DNA of 64,000 nt, taken from positions 1 to 64,000 of the forward strand of contig CANRHR010000005.1 in NCBI GenBank assembly GCA_947630475.1. Direction: 5' to 3'. This document shows, in pieces, positions 16,563 through 24,988 of the stretch. The DNA comes from an uncultured Clostridia bacterium. GTDB lineage: Bacteria > Bacillota > Clostridia > Lachnospirales > CAG-274. The notes under the pieces are model-generated. The model searched no databases. It had not been told where the DNA came from and saw only the letters and a program-made list of their open reading frames with translations. The translations under genes were made by a program, and so were the position numbers. Positions within the stretch are counted from its first letter, which is position 1. The number at the start of each line of letters is the position of its first letter.

Positions 16563-17744
16563 GTGATTTTTATAATCCGTTTAAATGCAAGCAAATCAAA
16601 AAAAATAAAAAAATTAAGCATATGTATTATACCTGCTTTGGCGGCATTTTTCAATGTAATTATAATTTTATTTCCCAAAACATCGCTTCTTGCCGCCGGC
16701 GAAGGCCTTATGCTTTGGTTCAACAGGGTTGTGCCGTCGCTTCTTCCGTTTTTAATAGGCACAAGTCTGCTGAATTCTCTTGGTATGTGTTCATTTTTCG
16801 GCGTATTGTTTTCACCGTTTATGAATAAGGTATTCAAGATATCCGGCGAAGGCGCATATGCTCTTGCCATAGGCTTAAGCTCAGGCTCGCCGTTGGGGGC
16901 AAAAACCGTTGCCGAGCTTAGGCAAAGCGGTCAGCTGACCCAAAATGAAGCGCAAAGGTTGGTTGGCTTTGCCAATAATTCGGGGCCGCTTTTTATTGTT
17001 GGCACGGTAGCTTCGGCAATGCTTATGAATCCTAAGGTGGGATATATAATTTTGTTGATACATTACCTTTCGGCTATGGCAACGGGTGTGTTTTTAAGTT
17101 TGTTTCGCTCGGGCGAAAAGTCATATAAATCCGCCGGAAAAGGCGGTTTTAAAGCGGCTTTAAGGGCTATGATAATTTTTAGGGAAAAAAACAAAAAGCC
17201 GTTTGGAGAAATTTTATCTCAAAGCATAAAAAGCTCTGTGGAAGCCATAGCCCAAATAGGCGGATTTATAGTGCTGTTTTCCGTTGTTTCAAAAATAATT
17301 ATGCTTTTTGCGGGAAAATTTATAACTTCAAATTATATAAAAGGCATAATTATGGCAGTGATTGAAATTACAAATGGCTGCGTTGCTTTGTCGGAGGATA
17401 AATCGCCGTTTTCGGTATGTATTATAGCCGCCGCAATATCTTGGGGCGGATTATCTATACACAGCCAAAGCATAGCCATGTTTTCAAAAACCGATTTAAA
17501 TGCAGGCGCATATATTTTATCTAAGCTTTTTCAATCGGCAGCGGCATTTTTAATAAGTCTTTTGTTTTTGCCTTTGATAAAAGTCATAATGCAGACAAAG
17601 CAGAGCTTTTATCAATACGAGCCTTCAGCGTTGGGCATTTTTAAAGGCTCGGCGTTAAGTTTTTTGGCCGTAAGCGGCGCCATGATTTTTATGCCGCTTA
17701 TAATTTCAGCCTTGGCAGCCATTTTTAAGCGATATAAAAATTAA
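16563..17744 (+). CDS. ylbJ: YlbJ family sporulation integral membrane protein
   Basis: The 393-residue protein has about eight hydrophobic segments and two nucleoside-recognition (Gate) type halves. The match to YlbJ is clear from GLMLWFNRVVPSLLPFLIG, the GLSSGSPLGAKTVAELR stretch and FANNSGPLFIVGTVASAM. In Bacillus YlbJ is needed for spore cortex formation under sigma-E. The start is uncertain: GTG 16563 is the first in-frame start and has only a weak ribosome binding site. It is divergent from the HlyD-like gene and convergent with queC. Confidence 0.88.
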   Translation: MIFIIRLNASKSKKIKKLSICIIPALAAFFNVIIILFPKTSLLAAGEGLMLWFNRVVPSLLPFLIGTSLLNSLGMCSFFGVLFSPFMNKVFKISGEGAYALAIGLSSGSPLGAKTVAELRQSGQLTQNEAQRLVGFANNSGPLFIVGTVASAMLMNPKVGYIILLIHYLSAMATGVFLSLFRSGEKSYKSAGKGGFKAALRAMIIFREKNKKPFGEILSQSIKSSVEAIAQIGGFIVLFSVVSKIIMLFAGKFITSNYIKGIIMAVIEITNGCVALSEDKSPFSVCIIAAAISWGGLSIHSQSIAMFSKTDLNAGAYILSKLFQSAAAFLISLLFLPLIKVIMQTKQSFYQYEPSALGIFKGSALSFLAVSGAMIFMPLIISALAAIFKRYKN

Positions 17745-17750
17745 GCTTTT

Positions 17751-17838
17751 AACCGACTAAGTAAATCACCGCCGCTAATAGGCGAGGTTTGCCGGAAGCC
17801 GTCGGTTATAAATCATAGCGTAGTACGAATATCATTGA
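17751..17838 (+). repeat. Family B intergenic repeat, full-length copy
   Basis: AACCGACTAAGTAA at the left and GTACGAATATCATTGA at the right are shared with 45197-45230 and, in reverse, with 19291-19335, 24866 and 30469. AACCGAC pairs with GTCGGTT (17801-17807), enclosing a CGCC/GGCG hairpin. It fills the gap between the convergent ylbJ and queC genes. Confidence 0.65.
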
Positions 17839-18507
17839 CTAATCTTCGCAGATTGAGTTTGCCAAAAATGCAGCTTTTCTGTCAAGACAGGTAGCGCATT
17901 TGCCGCATGGTTTATCAAGCCCCTGATAACAGCTCCATGTAAGGTTATAAGGAACATTCAGCTTAAGGCCGACTCTTACAACCTCGGCTTTGCTTTTGCC
18001 GATAAACGGGGCTTCAAGGATAAGCTTTTTGCCGCTGCCTTCGAATATAGCTATGCCCATTGCCTCGTTAAACTCGGCGGTACAGTCCGGATAAGCGTTT
18101 CCTGCGGCATCATCGCCGTGAGCGCCGTAATATACAGCTTCACAGCCTTTTGACAGCGCAACGCTTGCGGCGGCGGATAAAAACAAACCGTTTCTGAACG
18201 GAACATATGTTGAAACAGGCCCCGATGATTTTTCCATCTGTTCGGAATAAGATTTTAAGGGTATTTCTTTGTTTGAATGTTCCAAAAGAGAACAGTCGCT
18301 TAAGTTAAAAATATCTTTTAGATCTAAAAAAAACTGTTCTACGCCATAAAATGCCGCAATTTTTTTTGCCGCTTCTATTTCTTTTTTGTGCTTTTGTCCG
18401 TAGCTTATGCTGAGGGCAGCTACATTCTGTCTTGAGTATTTATCTATTGCCATAGCCAGACAGGTGGTACTGTCTACACCTCCGCTGAATAAAACCAATG
18501 CTTTCAT
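17839..18507 (-). CDS. queC: 7-cyano-7-deazaguanine (preQ0) synthase QueC
   Basis: The 222-residue protein has the ATP-pyrophosphatase P-loop SGGVDST at residues 8-14 and the C-terminal zinc cluster CYQGLDKPCGKCATC, both diagnostic of QueC. The enzyme converts 7-carboxy-7-deazaguanine to preQ0 with ATP and ammonia, a step toward the queuosine modification of tRNA. QueD, QueE and QueF are not next to it, so the pathway genes must lie elsewhere, or the cell salvages intermediates. No preQ1 riboswitch is visible upstream. Confidence 0.95.
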   Translation of the reverse strand: MKALVLFSGGVDSTTCLAMAIDKYSRQNVAALSISYGQKHKKEIEAAKKIAAFYGVEQFFLDLKDIFNLSDCSLLEHSNKEIPLKSYSEQMEKSSGPVSTYVPFRNGLFLSAAASVALSKGCEAVYYGAHGDDAAGNAYPDCTAEFNEAMGIAIFEGSGKKLILEAPFIGKSKAEVVRVGLKLNVPYNLTWSCYQGLDKPCGKCATCLDRKAAFLANSICED

Positions 18508-18545
18508 AATTTAATTCTCCCAACCAACGTTTATATCATTATATC

Positions 18546-18580
18546 ACAAAAAGGTGCAGAAGAAAAGCTTTCTACACCTT
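18546..18580 (-). terminator. Terminator of the sigma-28-driven orphan gene
   Basis: On the minus strand AAGGTGTAGAAAG pairs imperfectly with CTTTTCTTCTGCACCTT and is followed by TTTTTG, 35 bases past the stop at 18615. Confidence 0.7.
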
Positions 18581-18614
18581 AGTATTACAACAAAAAATTA
18601 TATAAAATGTAAAA

Positions 18615-19265
18615 TTAAGCTTCCTGAGCTTCTCCTGCTCCGCTTACACGTTTTTCCCAAGCGTCGAAGCCTGACATAACGGCATCATATGTGCTTTGTG
18701 AAATGGAAGGAAGCTTGCCGCCCCACATACGTTCAGCCTGATCAAAGCCTTTTTGAACAGCTTCTCTCATTTCGGCTATTTTATCCGGGTCATCTCCGGC
18801 TATTGCCATTGCAAAATCGAGTATTCTTGCTGATGTCTGCTTAACGCCGTAGTATCCGTCCTCTGAAATTTCCTGCTGAGCCTTAAGAGCCGTTGCAGAA
18901 TCAACCTGAAGGTTTGAGAAAAAGTCTTTGAGGTTTGAGCTTGGCATTGTAAAAGAAGAAACGCCGTTTGCTGAGCCCTTTTTGCCGGCAAGAGCGCTTT
19001 TAGCTGATTGTTTTGCAAAAAGGCTTTCTATAAGCTTCTGAAGGCTTGCTGATTTTTGATTTGTTTCATCGATCATAGCCTGTATTTTTTTATCGTCCAT
19101 AATTGATGAGCTGCCTTTTGATTTTTCGTAGATGGCTGCGTCATTTGTTCTGGATGAGGAGCTTTGTGATGAAGAAGCGGCGGATTCGGACTCAGTGTTT
19201 GTTTTTTTAATGCTGTCGGAATTAACCGAAGAATATGTTTGATTTGAAACAGAATTAATATCCAT
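18615..19265 (-). CDS. Conserved-type protein of the flagellar regulon, function unknown (216 aa)
   Basis: The protein has a Ser/Asn-rich N-terminus (about 1-55), a helical middle and a C-terminal domain at about 140-205 with SARILDFAMAIAGDDPDKIAEM, QAERMWGGKLPSISQSTYD and a final WEKRV. There is no signal peptide or membrane segment. I do not recognise a named family. A perfect sigma-28-type promoter (19400-19426) drives it, so it is most likely made together with late flagellar proteins. The Ser-rich N-terminus is similar in composition to that of the FliD-like protein, which would suit a flagellum-exported protein. It starts behind AAGGAGG. Confidence 0.65.
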   Translation of the reverse strand: MDINSVSNQTYSSVNSDSIKKTNTESESAASSSQSSSSRTNDAAIYEKSKGSSSIMDDKKIQAMIDETNQKSASLQKLIESLFAKQSAKSALAGKKGSANGVSSFTMPSSNLKDFFSNLQVDSATALKAQQEISEDGYYGVKQTSARILDFAMAIAGDDPDKIAEMREAVQKGFDQAERMWGGKLPSISQSTYDAVMSGFDAWEKRVSGAGEAQEA

Positions 19266-19290
19266 ATTAAAACCTCCTTATATAAAATAA

Positions 19291-19335
19291 TCGATGATAT
19301 TCGTACTGTGCTTAAGCTGTGTACTTATAACCAAC
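19291..19335 (-). repeat. Family B repeat, variant copy in a 5' leader
   Basis: Read on the minus strand it is GGTTGGTTATAAGTAC ... CAGTACGAATATCATCGA, a variant of the family B ends. It lies between the sigma-28 promoter and the start codon of the orphan gene, so it would be part of that gene's leader RNA. Confidence 0.5.
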
Positions 19336-19399
19336 CTAATTATAGATGCCGCCGGCAGTGCAGTAAACATCCTTTGTTGGTTAAATCTATCTATAACTT

Positions 19400-19426
19400 A
19401 TATCGGCATAATTTTCCGTTTGTTTA
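19400..19426 (-). promoter_or_regulatory. Sigma-28 (SigD/FliA-type) promoter
   Basis: On the minus strand TAAA, 15 bases, GCCGATAT. This is a perfect consensus match about 130 bases before the orphan gene at 18615-19265. Confidence 0.85.
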
Positions 19427-19873
19427 TAGCAATAATAAAAGTTTTTGTCTTTGACGTTTAATCGATTTGAAAAATTATTGAAAAATATTTACATTAACTT
19501 CAATAATATTGCTTAATTGTTAAAAATTGACAAAAAATAAAGAAATTTTTTTTAATAAATTAGAAGCATTTTTTTTAAAAATCAATTTATTTTATCAAAA
19601 AAAAGAAGTATAATTACTTATAAATACAGATTTGGCAATAACTGTCAATTAAGCTGCACGCTTTTTTATTTTGACAGCGGCACTGTATTTTGCTCTTAAA
19701 TTGTGAATATAATAAAATAGAAACGCTATGTTGATACAACTGTTGCCATCGATTTTTTAAAAACCGATGTTAATAATATAAAACAGTGAAAGGAGGCATT
19801 ATATAAATATATTTTATTTGCAAAATTATCATGTTTGAAAAAATGAAATTTTTATATACGGGGGTTAATATTT
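19427..19873. other. AT-rich gap upstream of the glycosyltransferase
   Basis: No gene is visible. TTGACA (19527-19532) with TTTAAT 18 bases later is a possible sigma-A promoter reading right. CTGTCAA (19642-19648) and TTGACAG (19671-19677) form an inverted repeat that resembles the two ends of family A with the core removed. A good AAAGGAGG (near 19790) has no reading frame right behind it. Confidence 0.4.
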
Positions 19874-21163
19874 ATGAGAGCTATTGTGGCATTTAACATT
19901 TTTATTGCCTGTTGCTTTCTGCTGTGTTATTCTTACCAATTTTTTTATATTTTAGTCGGTCTGTTTAAAAAAGCCAAGGTTTACGATGCAGCCAAACTTT
20001 GCAGATATGCCTTTTTGATTTCCGCAAGGAATGAATCCGCTGTTATCGGCAATCTTATCGATACAATATTTAACCAAAATTATCCAAGAGAGCTTATAGA
20101 TGTTTTTATAGTTGCAGACAACTGTACCGACAATACGGCTGAGGTAGCCGAAAAGCATGGCGCTTACGTTTATAAGAGATTTAACAAAAATAAAGTGGGA
20201 AAGGGCTTTGCGCTTGATTTCCTTTTGGATAAAATACAAACCGACTTTGGTATTGACAGCTATGACGGCTATTTCATTTTTGATGCTGACAATCTTCTTG
20301 ATAAAAATTATGTTTCTGAAATGAACAGAGTATTTTCAAATGGCTACAGAATTTTAACAAGCTACAGAAATTCAAAAAATTATGATTCAAATTGGATTGC
20401 CGCAGGGTATTCTCTTTGGTTTTTGAGAGAGGCAAAGTATCTTAACAATGTAAGAATGATGCTTAATACAAGCTGCGCGGTTTCCGGCACAGGTTTCCTT
20501 GTAAGCAGCGAGATTATAAAAGAGAATAATGGATGGAAATATTTTACTCTTACAGAGGATATTGAATTTAGCGTTGAGAGAATTTTAAGCGGCGAGATTA
20601 TAGGTTATTGCGGAAGCGCTGTTTTTTATGATGAACAGCCTACTGTTTTTTCTCAGTCTTGGAAGCAAAGAATGAGATGGGCAAAGGGCTATTATCAGGT
20701 TATTTACCGCTATGGCGCTCAGCTTATAAAAAATGCATTTAAGAAAAAAAGTTTTTCATGTTATGATATGTTTATGACCACAACGCCGGCAATTATTTTT
20801 ACAATATTAAATCTTATATGTGATCTTCTTATCCTTGTTGTCGGATTTTACGGAAGGCTTAACGATACTATAAGCTTGAGCTACACATTTAAGCTTTTTT
20901 TAAGGATGCTTTTAAACGGTTATGACATTATTTTGTTAATCGGTCTTATAACTACATTAACAGAGTGGAAAAACATAAATGCCAAAACCTACAAAAAAAT
21001 ATTTTATATTTTCACTTTTCCGGTCTTTATGTTTACCTATATACCGATATCCATCGCAGCTTTGTTTAAAAAGGTTAAGTGGGAGCCGATATCTCACACA
21101 ATAATAAAAAGTCTTAATGATGTTGAGCCTGTAGGCTATGAAGCAAAGCAGACGGGCAGATGA
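19874..21163 (+). CDS. Family 2 glycosyltransferase, membrane-bound (processive type)
   Basis: The 429-residue enzyme has an N-terminal membrane helix (about 4-30) and a GT2 catalytic domain with FLISARNES, the Asp pair of FDADN (137, 139), TED at 227-229 and the Q-x-x-R-W motif at 265-269, then three or four C-terminal membrane segments. The D, DxD, TED and QxxRW set is that of cellulose-, chitin- and hyaluronan-synthase-like enzymes that make and extrude a polysaccharide or a lipid-linked sugar. The donor sugar cannot be told. It stands alone and is convergent with ftsH. Confidence 0.88.
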   Translation: MRAIVAFNIFIACCFLLCYSYQFFYILVGLFKKAKVYDAAKLCRYAFLISARNESAVIGNLIDTIFNQNYPRELIDVFIVADNCTDNTAEVAEKHGAYVYKRFNKNKVGKGFALDFLLDKIQTDFGIDSYDGYFIFDADNLLDKNYVSEMNRVFSNGYRILTSYRNSKNYDSNWIAAGYSLWFLREAKYLNNVRMMLNTSCAVSGTGFLVSSEIIKENNGWKYFTLTEDIEFSVERILSGEIIGYCGSAVFYDEQPTVFSQSWKQRMRWAKGYYQVIYRYGAQLIKNAFKKKSFSCYDMFMTTTPAIIFTILNLICDLLILVVGFYGRLNDTISLSYTFKLFLRMLLNGYDIILLIGLITTLTEWKNINAKTYKKIFYIFTFPVFMFTYIPISIAALFKKVKWEPISHTIIKSLNDVEPVGYEAKQTGR

Positions 21164-21166
21164 TAA

Positions 21167-21399
21167 GAACCACGCCTTTAGGCGTGGTTCAGACTGTCAA
21201 TAAAACTATATTTTGACCAAGTAACTTAAAGCGTCGCAGACTAAAATCCGCAGGACGAGCTTTGCTCGTTCGAGGAAAAAGGTGAGTTTCAAGGGATTTT
21301 TAATCCCGATGGAACGAACCTTTTATACTTCTGTTCCCTCTCGAAAAAGTCCATTTGGGACTTTTTCGATACTCAAAACCACGCCTAAAAGGCGTGGTT
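21167..21399 (+). repeat. Family A intergenic repeat, copy A3
   Basis: Hairpins GAACCACGCC/GGCGTGGTTC at 21167-21190 and AACCACGCC/GGCGTGGTT at 21377-21399 frame a core that begins CAGACTGTCAATAAA. The core contains CGAGC/GCTCG, GGGATT/AATCCC and the 10-bp GAAAAAGTCC/GGACTTTTTC hairpin. The framing hairpins have the same stem as the solitary flagellin terminator at 38909. It lies between the convergent glycosyltransferase and ftsH genes. Confidence 0.82.
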
Positions 21400-21405
21400 C
21401 TTATT

Positions 21406-23340
21406 TTATATATCTTCGGATTCTTCTTTATTTGTTTCTTCATTTTTTTCTTTAATTTCGTTTAGGATATTCATAAATTCTTCGCCTGTGATTGTTTCTT
21501 TATTTATCAGAAAATCGGCTATTTTATCGAGAGCATCTAAGTTTTCGCTTAAAAGCTGTTTTGCTTTTTTATGGCTGTTTGTTATAATTTTAAGAACAAC
21601 GTTATCGATTCCCGTTTCTGTTTCGCTGCTGCAATGCATAACCGTACGTCCGTCAAGATAACGGTTTTCGGTGCTGGCAAGCCCCATCATATCAAATTCA
21701 TCGCTCATACCAAGCATAGAAACCATAGCTCTTGCCATTTTGCTTGCTCGCTCTATATCATTTGCGGCGCCGTCCGTGGCGGTATCAAATTTTATTTCTT
21801 CGGCGCTTCTTCCTGCCAAAAGCACTACAATCTCGGCAAAATATTCATCTCTTGTTTTAAGATATTTTTCATCCTCGGGCATAGTCATTGTATAGCCCAA
21901 AGCTCCTAAGGTTCTTGGAACAATAGTGATTTTTTGTACCGGCTGAGCGTTCTTTTGAAGCGCTGCCGCCAAGGCATGACCAACTTCATGATAGGCAACG
22001 ATTCTTTTTTCTTTATCGGAAAGTATTCTGTCTTTTTTCTCTTTACCGGCTATTACTACTTCTACAGATTCCATCAAATCTTCCTGCAAAACGACATCTC
22101 TGCCCATTCTTACAGCCCTAAGAGCCGCTTCATTTACCATATTTGCAAGATCTGCTCCAACAGCGCCGCTTGTGGCAAGCGCAATTTGATGAAGATCAAC
22201 GTCATCGCCCAAAACAACGTTTTTAGAATGTACTTTTAATATGCTTTCACGCCCGGAAAGGTCGGGTTTTTCAACAACAACCCTTCTGTCAAATCTGCCG
22301 GGCCTTAAAAGGGCTTTATCCAAAACTTCGGGCCTGTTTGTTGCCGCCAAAAGAACAACGCCTACCGATGAATCGAAGCCATCCATTTCGCTTAAAAGCT
22401 GATTAAGAGTTTGGTCGTTGTATCCGGACGAGTCGTTTCTGCTTCGCCCAACGGCATCAATCTCATCGATAAAAACTATGCAGGGAGCATTTTGGGAAGC
22501 TTGTTTAAAAAGATCCCTTACCCTGGAAGCGCCTACGCCGACATACATCTCATCAAAATCAGAGCCGGAGATTGACATAAACGTAACATCGGCTTCACCG
22601 GCAACAGCTCTTGCCAAAAGAGTTTTTCCGGTACCGGGAGGGCCTACAAGCAGTGCGCCTTTTGGCTGTTTTGCTCCTATTTTTTTATATTTATCGGGAT
22701 TATGCAAAAAATCCACTATTTCTACAAGCGATTCTTTAGCTTCATCTTGACCGGCAACATCGTCAAATGTTACCCCCGTTTCCTTTTGCATATAAATTTT
22801 GGCATTGCTCTTTCCGGCGCCAAAAAGACCGCCGCCGCCCATTCTTTTTGCAAAAAGCTTCATTATTACGGTAAGACCAAGGTACAATATAAGCAGCGGA
22901 AGTATCCAGCTCATAAAGAAGTTAAGAAGTTCGTTATTTTTAACAATAGGCGTTGAAAATTTAACGTTATGCTCCCTAAGCAGGGGTATAAGAGATTCAT
23001 CATATAACCTGCCTGTATAAAGAGGGACCTGCTTGATGCCCAATAACGGCAGTTCGTCTTCTTCGGTCACTTTTTCGTAGTTAGGATAAACTATAATTTG
23101 ACCGGCTTGAATTTCTACTTCCAAAACCTTGTCCTGCTCTATCAGATCCAGAAATTTAGAGTATTGAATTTCACCCATATCTTTAAGAGCCATATTTGCA
23201 TTTATGATATTAAAAACAAAGGTAAGGACAAGGGCAAAGCCCAATATCTTCAAAACAAGCAGTGAATTTTTGTTTGGCTTTCCGTCTGAAGAATTAGGGG
23301 CTGCATTTGGATTGCTGCCTGATGTATTATTATTTTCCAT
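21406..23340 (-). CDS. ftsH: ATP-dependent zinc metalloprotease FtsH
   Basis: ATG 23340 is preferred, with CAGGTG six bases before it, over an in-frame ATG 18 bases further upstream. The product is about 644 residues. Two membrane helices (about 28-48 and 140-162) flank a small outside domain. The AAA domain has Walker A GPPGTGKT at about 233-240, Walker B ([12 protein letters not shown]), the second region RPGRFDRR and the zinc-binding HEVGH near 450. FtsH degrades membrane and short-lived regulatory proteins and is often needed for sporulation. The C-terminus is highly charged. It is convergent with the glycosyltransferase gene. Confidence 0.96.
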   Translation of the reverse strand: MENNNTSGSNPNAAPNSSDGKPNKNSLLVLKILGFALVLTFVFNIINANMALKDMGEIQYSKFLDLIEQDKVLEVEIQAGQIIVYPNYEKVTEEDELPLLGIKQVPLYTGRLYDESLIPLLREHNVKFSTPIVKNNELLNFFMSWILPLLILYLGLTVIMKLFAKRMGGGGLFGAGKSNAKIYMQKETGVTFDDVAGQDEAKESLVEIVDFLHNPDKYKKIGAKQPKGALLVGPPGTGKTLLARAVAGEADVTFMSISGSDFDEMYVGVGASRVRDLFKQASQNAPCIVFIDEIDAVGRSRNDSSGYNDQTLNQLLSEMDGFDSSVGVVLLAATNRPEVLDKALLRPGRFDRRVVVEKPDLSGRESILKVHSKNVVLGDDVDLHQIALATSGAVGADLANMVNEAALRAVRMGRDVVLQEDLMESVEVVIAGKEKKDRILSDKEKRIVAYHEVGHALAAALQKNAQPVQKITIVPRTLGALGYTMTMPEDEKYLKTRDEYFAEIVVLLAGRSAEEIKFDTATDGAANDIERASKMARAMVSMLGMSDEFDMMGLASTENRYLDGRTVMHCSSETETGIDNVVLKIITNSHKKAKQLLSENLDALDKIADFLINKETITGEEFMNILNEIKEKNEETNKEESEDI

Positions 23341-23473
23341 GTATTCACCTGATTTCATTTGTATTTTATTAAACTCTAATTATATTATAACAATATATAA
23401 TACAATTTTTCAATAGTCTGTAAAAATTTAACTGACAGGCAGTTAACCGCCTTAAGGAAGGGGTAATTAGGTT

Positions 23474-24475
23474 TTATTCAGCACTTGTTATCTCTATACC
23501 GCTGTAATAGTGATTTAATATTTCATAAAAGCTTTTGCCTTCTCTTGCCATAAATTCCGCTCCGTATTGGCTCATACCTGCCCCATGGCCATAGCCTTTT
23601 GTGGTAAAATATATTTCGTTTTGGCTTTTTTTTACTTCAAAATCACTGCTTCTAAGCCCTAATGCTTCTCTTATTTCTTTTCCTGATGCCGCTGCGCCGC
23701 CAAGCTCTGCTTCCAATACATAGCCTGCATAGCTTCTTTTGGTTATTTTAAAACTGTCAAATATATTATCGAGCTTTTTGGCGGCATTAATACTGTTTTT
23801 TATTTTATTTTCAAATTCTTTTTTGGAAAAGCTTACCGTAACCATAAAGTTTGGTGCATTTATATCTTCTTCGCTTTCTACGCTTTTTATATAAGGCAGA
23901 TCTTTGCCCCATACATTTTGGGCGCTCTCGGTGATTCCCGCACTGGTCGAGTGAAAAACCGCCTCTATCGGCTCGCCGTCATATTCCATAATTAAGCCCC
24001 TTGTTGAATATACGGCGGCTTTAATTTTTTTATAATTTTTATCAAAGCTGTTTGACCATCTTTTTTTCATCTGAGCTTCGCTTATAAATGCCTGTCCTAT
24101 TTTGGAGGGATCTATATTATCATAGTTTGAATCAAGGTGTTTAAGGGCGTATGTTCTTGCCGCCACAGCCTGCGCCTTAAGCGCCTCAAAGCAGAATGAA
24201 GCAGGCATCTCCGCCGCCGTTACAGATACTATGTATTGCTCAAGCTTGTTGGGGGTGTAATCTATAGAATTATAATCTATGTTTTCATCAGATTTATAGT
24301 TTTCTTCAGAGTCTATATAAATTTCAGTATTCTGTGCCAGAGGTATGTTGTCGCTGTATAAAAATGTTTTTTCGTCTTCTTTGCCGCCGTTAAATAATAA
24401 AGCCCCCATAGCCGCCGGAATCAAAATACATACAGTACAAATAAATAATGAGGATACAAACAATTTTTTTATCAT
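23474..24475 (-). CDS. spoIID: Stage II sporulation protein D (SpoIID) family
   Basis: ATG 24475 is chosen because GGAAAGGAATG lies just upstream. The frame stays open for 76 further codons toward the riboswitch, but those codons lack a ribosome binding site and look spurious. The 333-residue protein has an N-terminal membrane anchor (about 3-25) and the SpoIID/LytB domain: IVSVTAAEMPASFCFEALKAQAVAARTY, then AVYSTRG, FHSTSAG and GYGHGAGMSQYGA. SpoIID is a lytic transglycosylase that works with SpoIIP and SpoIIM during engulfment. The spoIIR, spoIIP and spoIIQ genes are not next to it. Confidence 0.92.
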   Translation of the reverse strand: MIKKLFVSSLFICTVCILIPAAMGALLFNGGKEDEKTFLYSDNIPLAQNTEIYIDSEENYKSDENIDYNSIDYTPNKLEQYIVSVTAAEMPASFCFEALKAQAVAARTYALKHLDSNYDNIDPSKIGQAFISEAQMKKRWSNSFDKNYKKIKAAVYSTRGLIMEYDGEPIEAVFHSTSAGITESAQNVWGKDLPYIKSVESEEDINAPNFMVTVSFSKKEFENKIKNSINAAKKLDNIFDSFKITKRSYAGYVLEAELGGAAASGKEIREALGLRSSDFEVKKSQNEIYFTTKGYGHGAGMSQYGAEFMAREGKSFYEILNHYYSGIEITSAE

Positions 24476-24629
24476 ATTATTTTCATTCCTTTCCAAAAGA
24501 TAAAAATTAAAAGGAATCATAATTAATTTTATGTTAAAAATAAAATAATATGAGATATTTAATAAAAAAATTGCCGCACTTAATATCATGTAAGAAAGGA
24601 ATGGTCTGTTGAAGCAAAAATAATATTTG

Positions 24630-24658
24630 TTGACATATGCATCAGAAAATGTTAAAAT
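24630..24658 (+). promoter_or_regulatory. Sigma-A promoter of the riboflavin operon
   Basis: TTGACA, exactly 17 bases, TAAAAT, placed 17 bases before the FMN riboswitch. This is a strong housekeeping-type promoter. Confidence 0.85.
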
Positions 24659-24674
24659 ATCTATAATTAAATAA

Positions 24675-24784
24675 AATCTTCGGGGCGGAGTGAAATTCTC
24701 CACCGGTGGTTAAAGCCCACGAGCCGCAAGGCATGATTCGGTGAAATTCCGAAGCCGACAGTAAAGTCTGGATGAAAGAAGATA
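24675..24784 (+). ncRNA. FMN riboswitch (RFN element)
   Basis: The conserved RFN blocks are all present in order: ATCTTCGGGGC, GTGAAATTCTCCACCGG, AAGCCCACGAGC, GGTGAAATTCC, AGCCGACAGT and AGTCTGGATGAAAGAAGAT. The two ends ATCTTC and GAAGAT pair to close the multi-branch junction. It lies between a strong promoter and the riboflavin biosynthesis operon, with a terminator behind it, so FMN should switch transcription off by attenuation. Confidence 0.97.
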
Positions 24785-24822
24785 TTTTTAAAGATATTTT
24801 ATATCTTTTATTTGGCTTATCC

Positions 24823-24850
24823 GCCCTGAGCTTAATGCTCGGGGCTTTTT
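24823..24850 (+). terminator. Riboswitch-controlled terminator
   Basis: GCCCTGAGC-TTAAT-GCTCGGGGC followed by TTTTT. It stands 38 bases after the RFN element and 139 bases before ribD, in the position expected for the FMN-dependent terminator. Confidence 0.85.
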
Positions 24851-24865
24851 AATTTTCAGCATAAG

Positions 24866-24946
24866 TCAAGGATATTCGTATTCCGCTTACGCTAGTAAGT
24901 ACCCACCGCCTAAGAGGTGGAGTCTTACTCAGTCAATAAAATGTTA
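24866..24946 (-). repeat. Mosaic of family B and a family A end
   Basis: Read on the minus strand from the ribD side: an end like the family A left end (in plus sense CAGTCAATAAAA, 24931-24942), then the hairpin CACCTCT/AGGCGGTG, then the family B end AATACGAATATCCTTGA. The layout parallels 28428-28520 on the other side of the operon. It lies between the riboswitch terminator and ribD and would be part of the leader RNA. Confidence 0.5.
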
Positions 24947-24988
24947 ATATCTAAATAATTAACATTATCACAAAAGGAGGTTAATGGT

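Noticed and set aside
24476-24703. Extended N-terminus of SpoIID (76 more codons)
   Set aside because: The extension overlaps the riboswitch region, lacks a ribosome binding site and is not part of the family; ATG 24475 has a good site.
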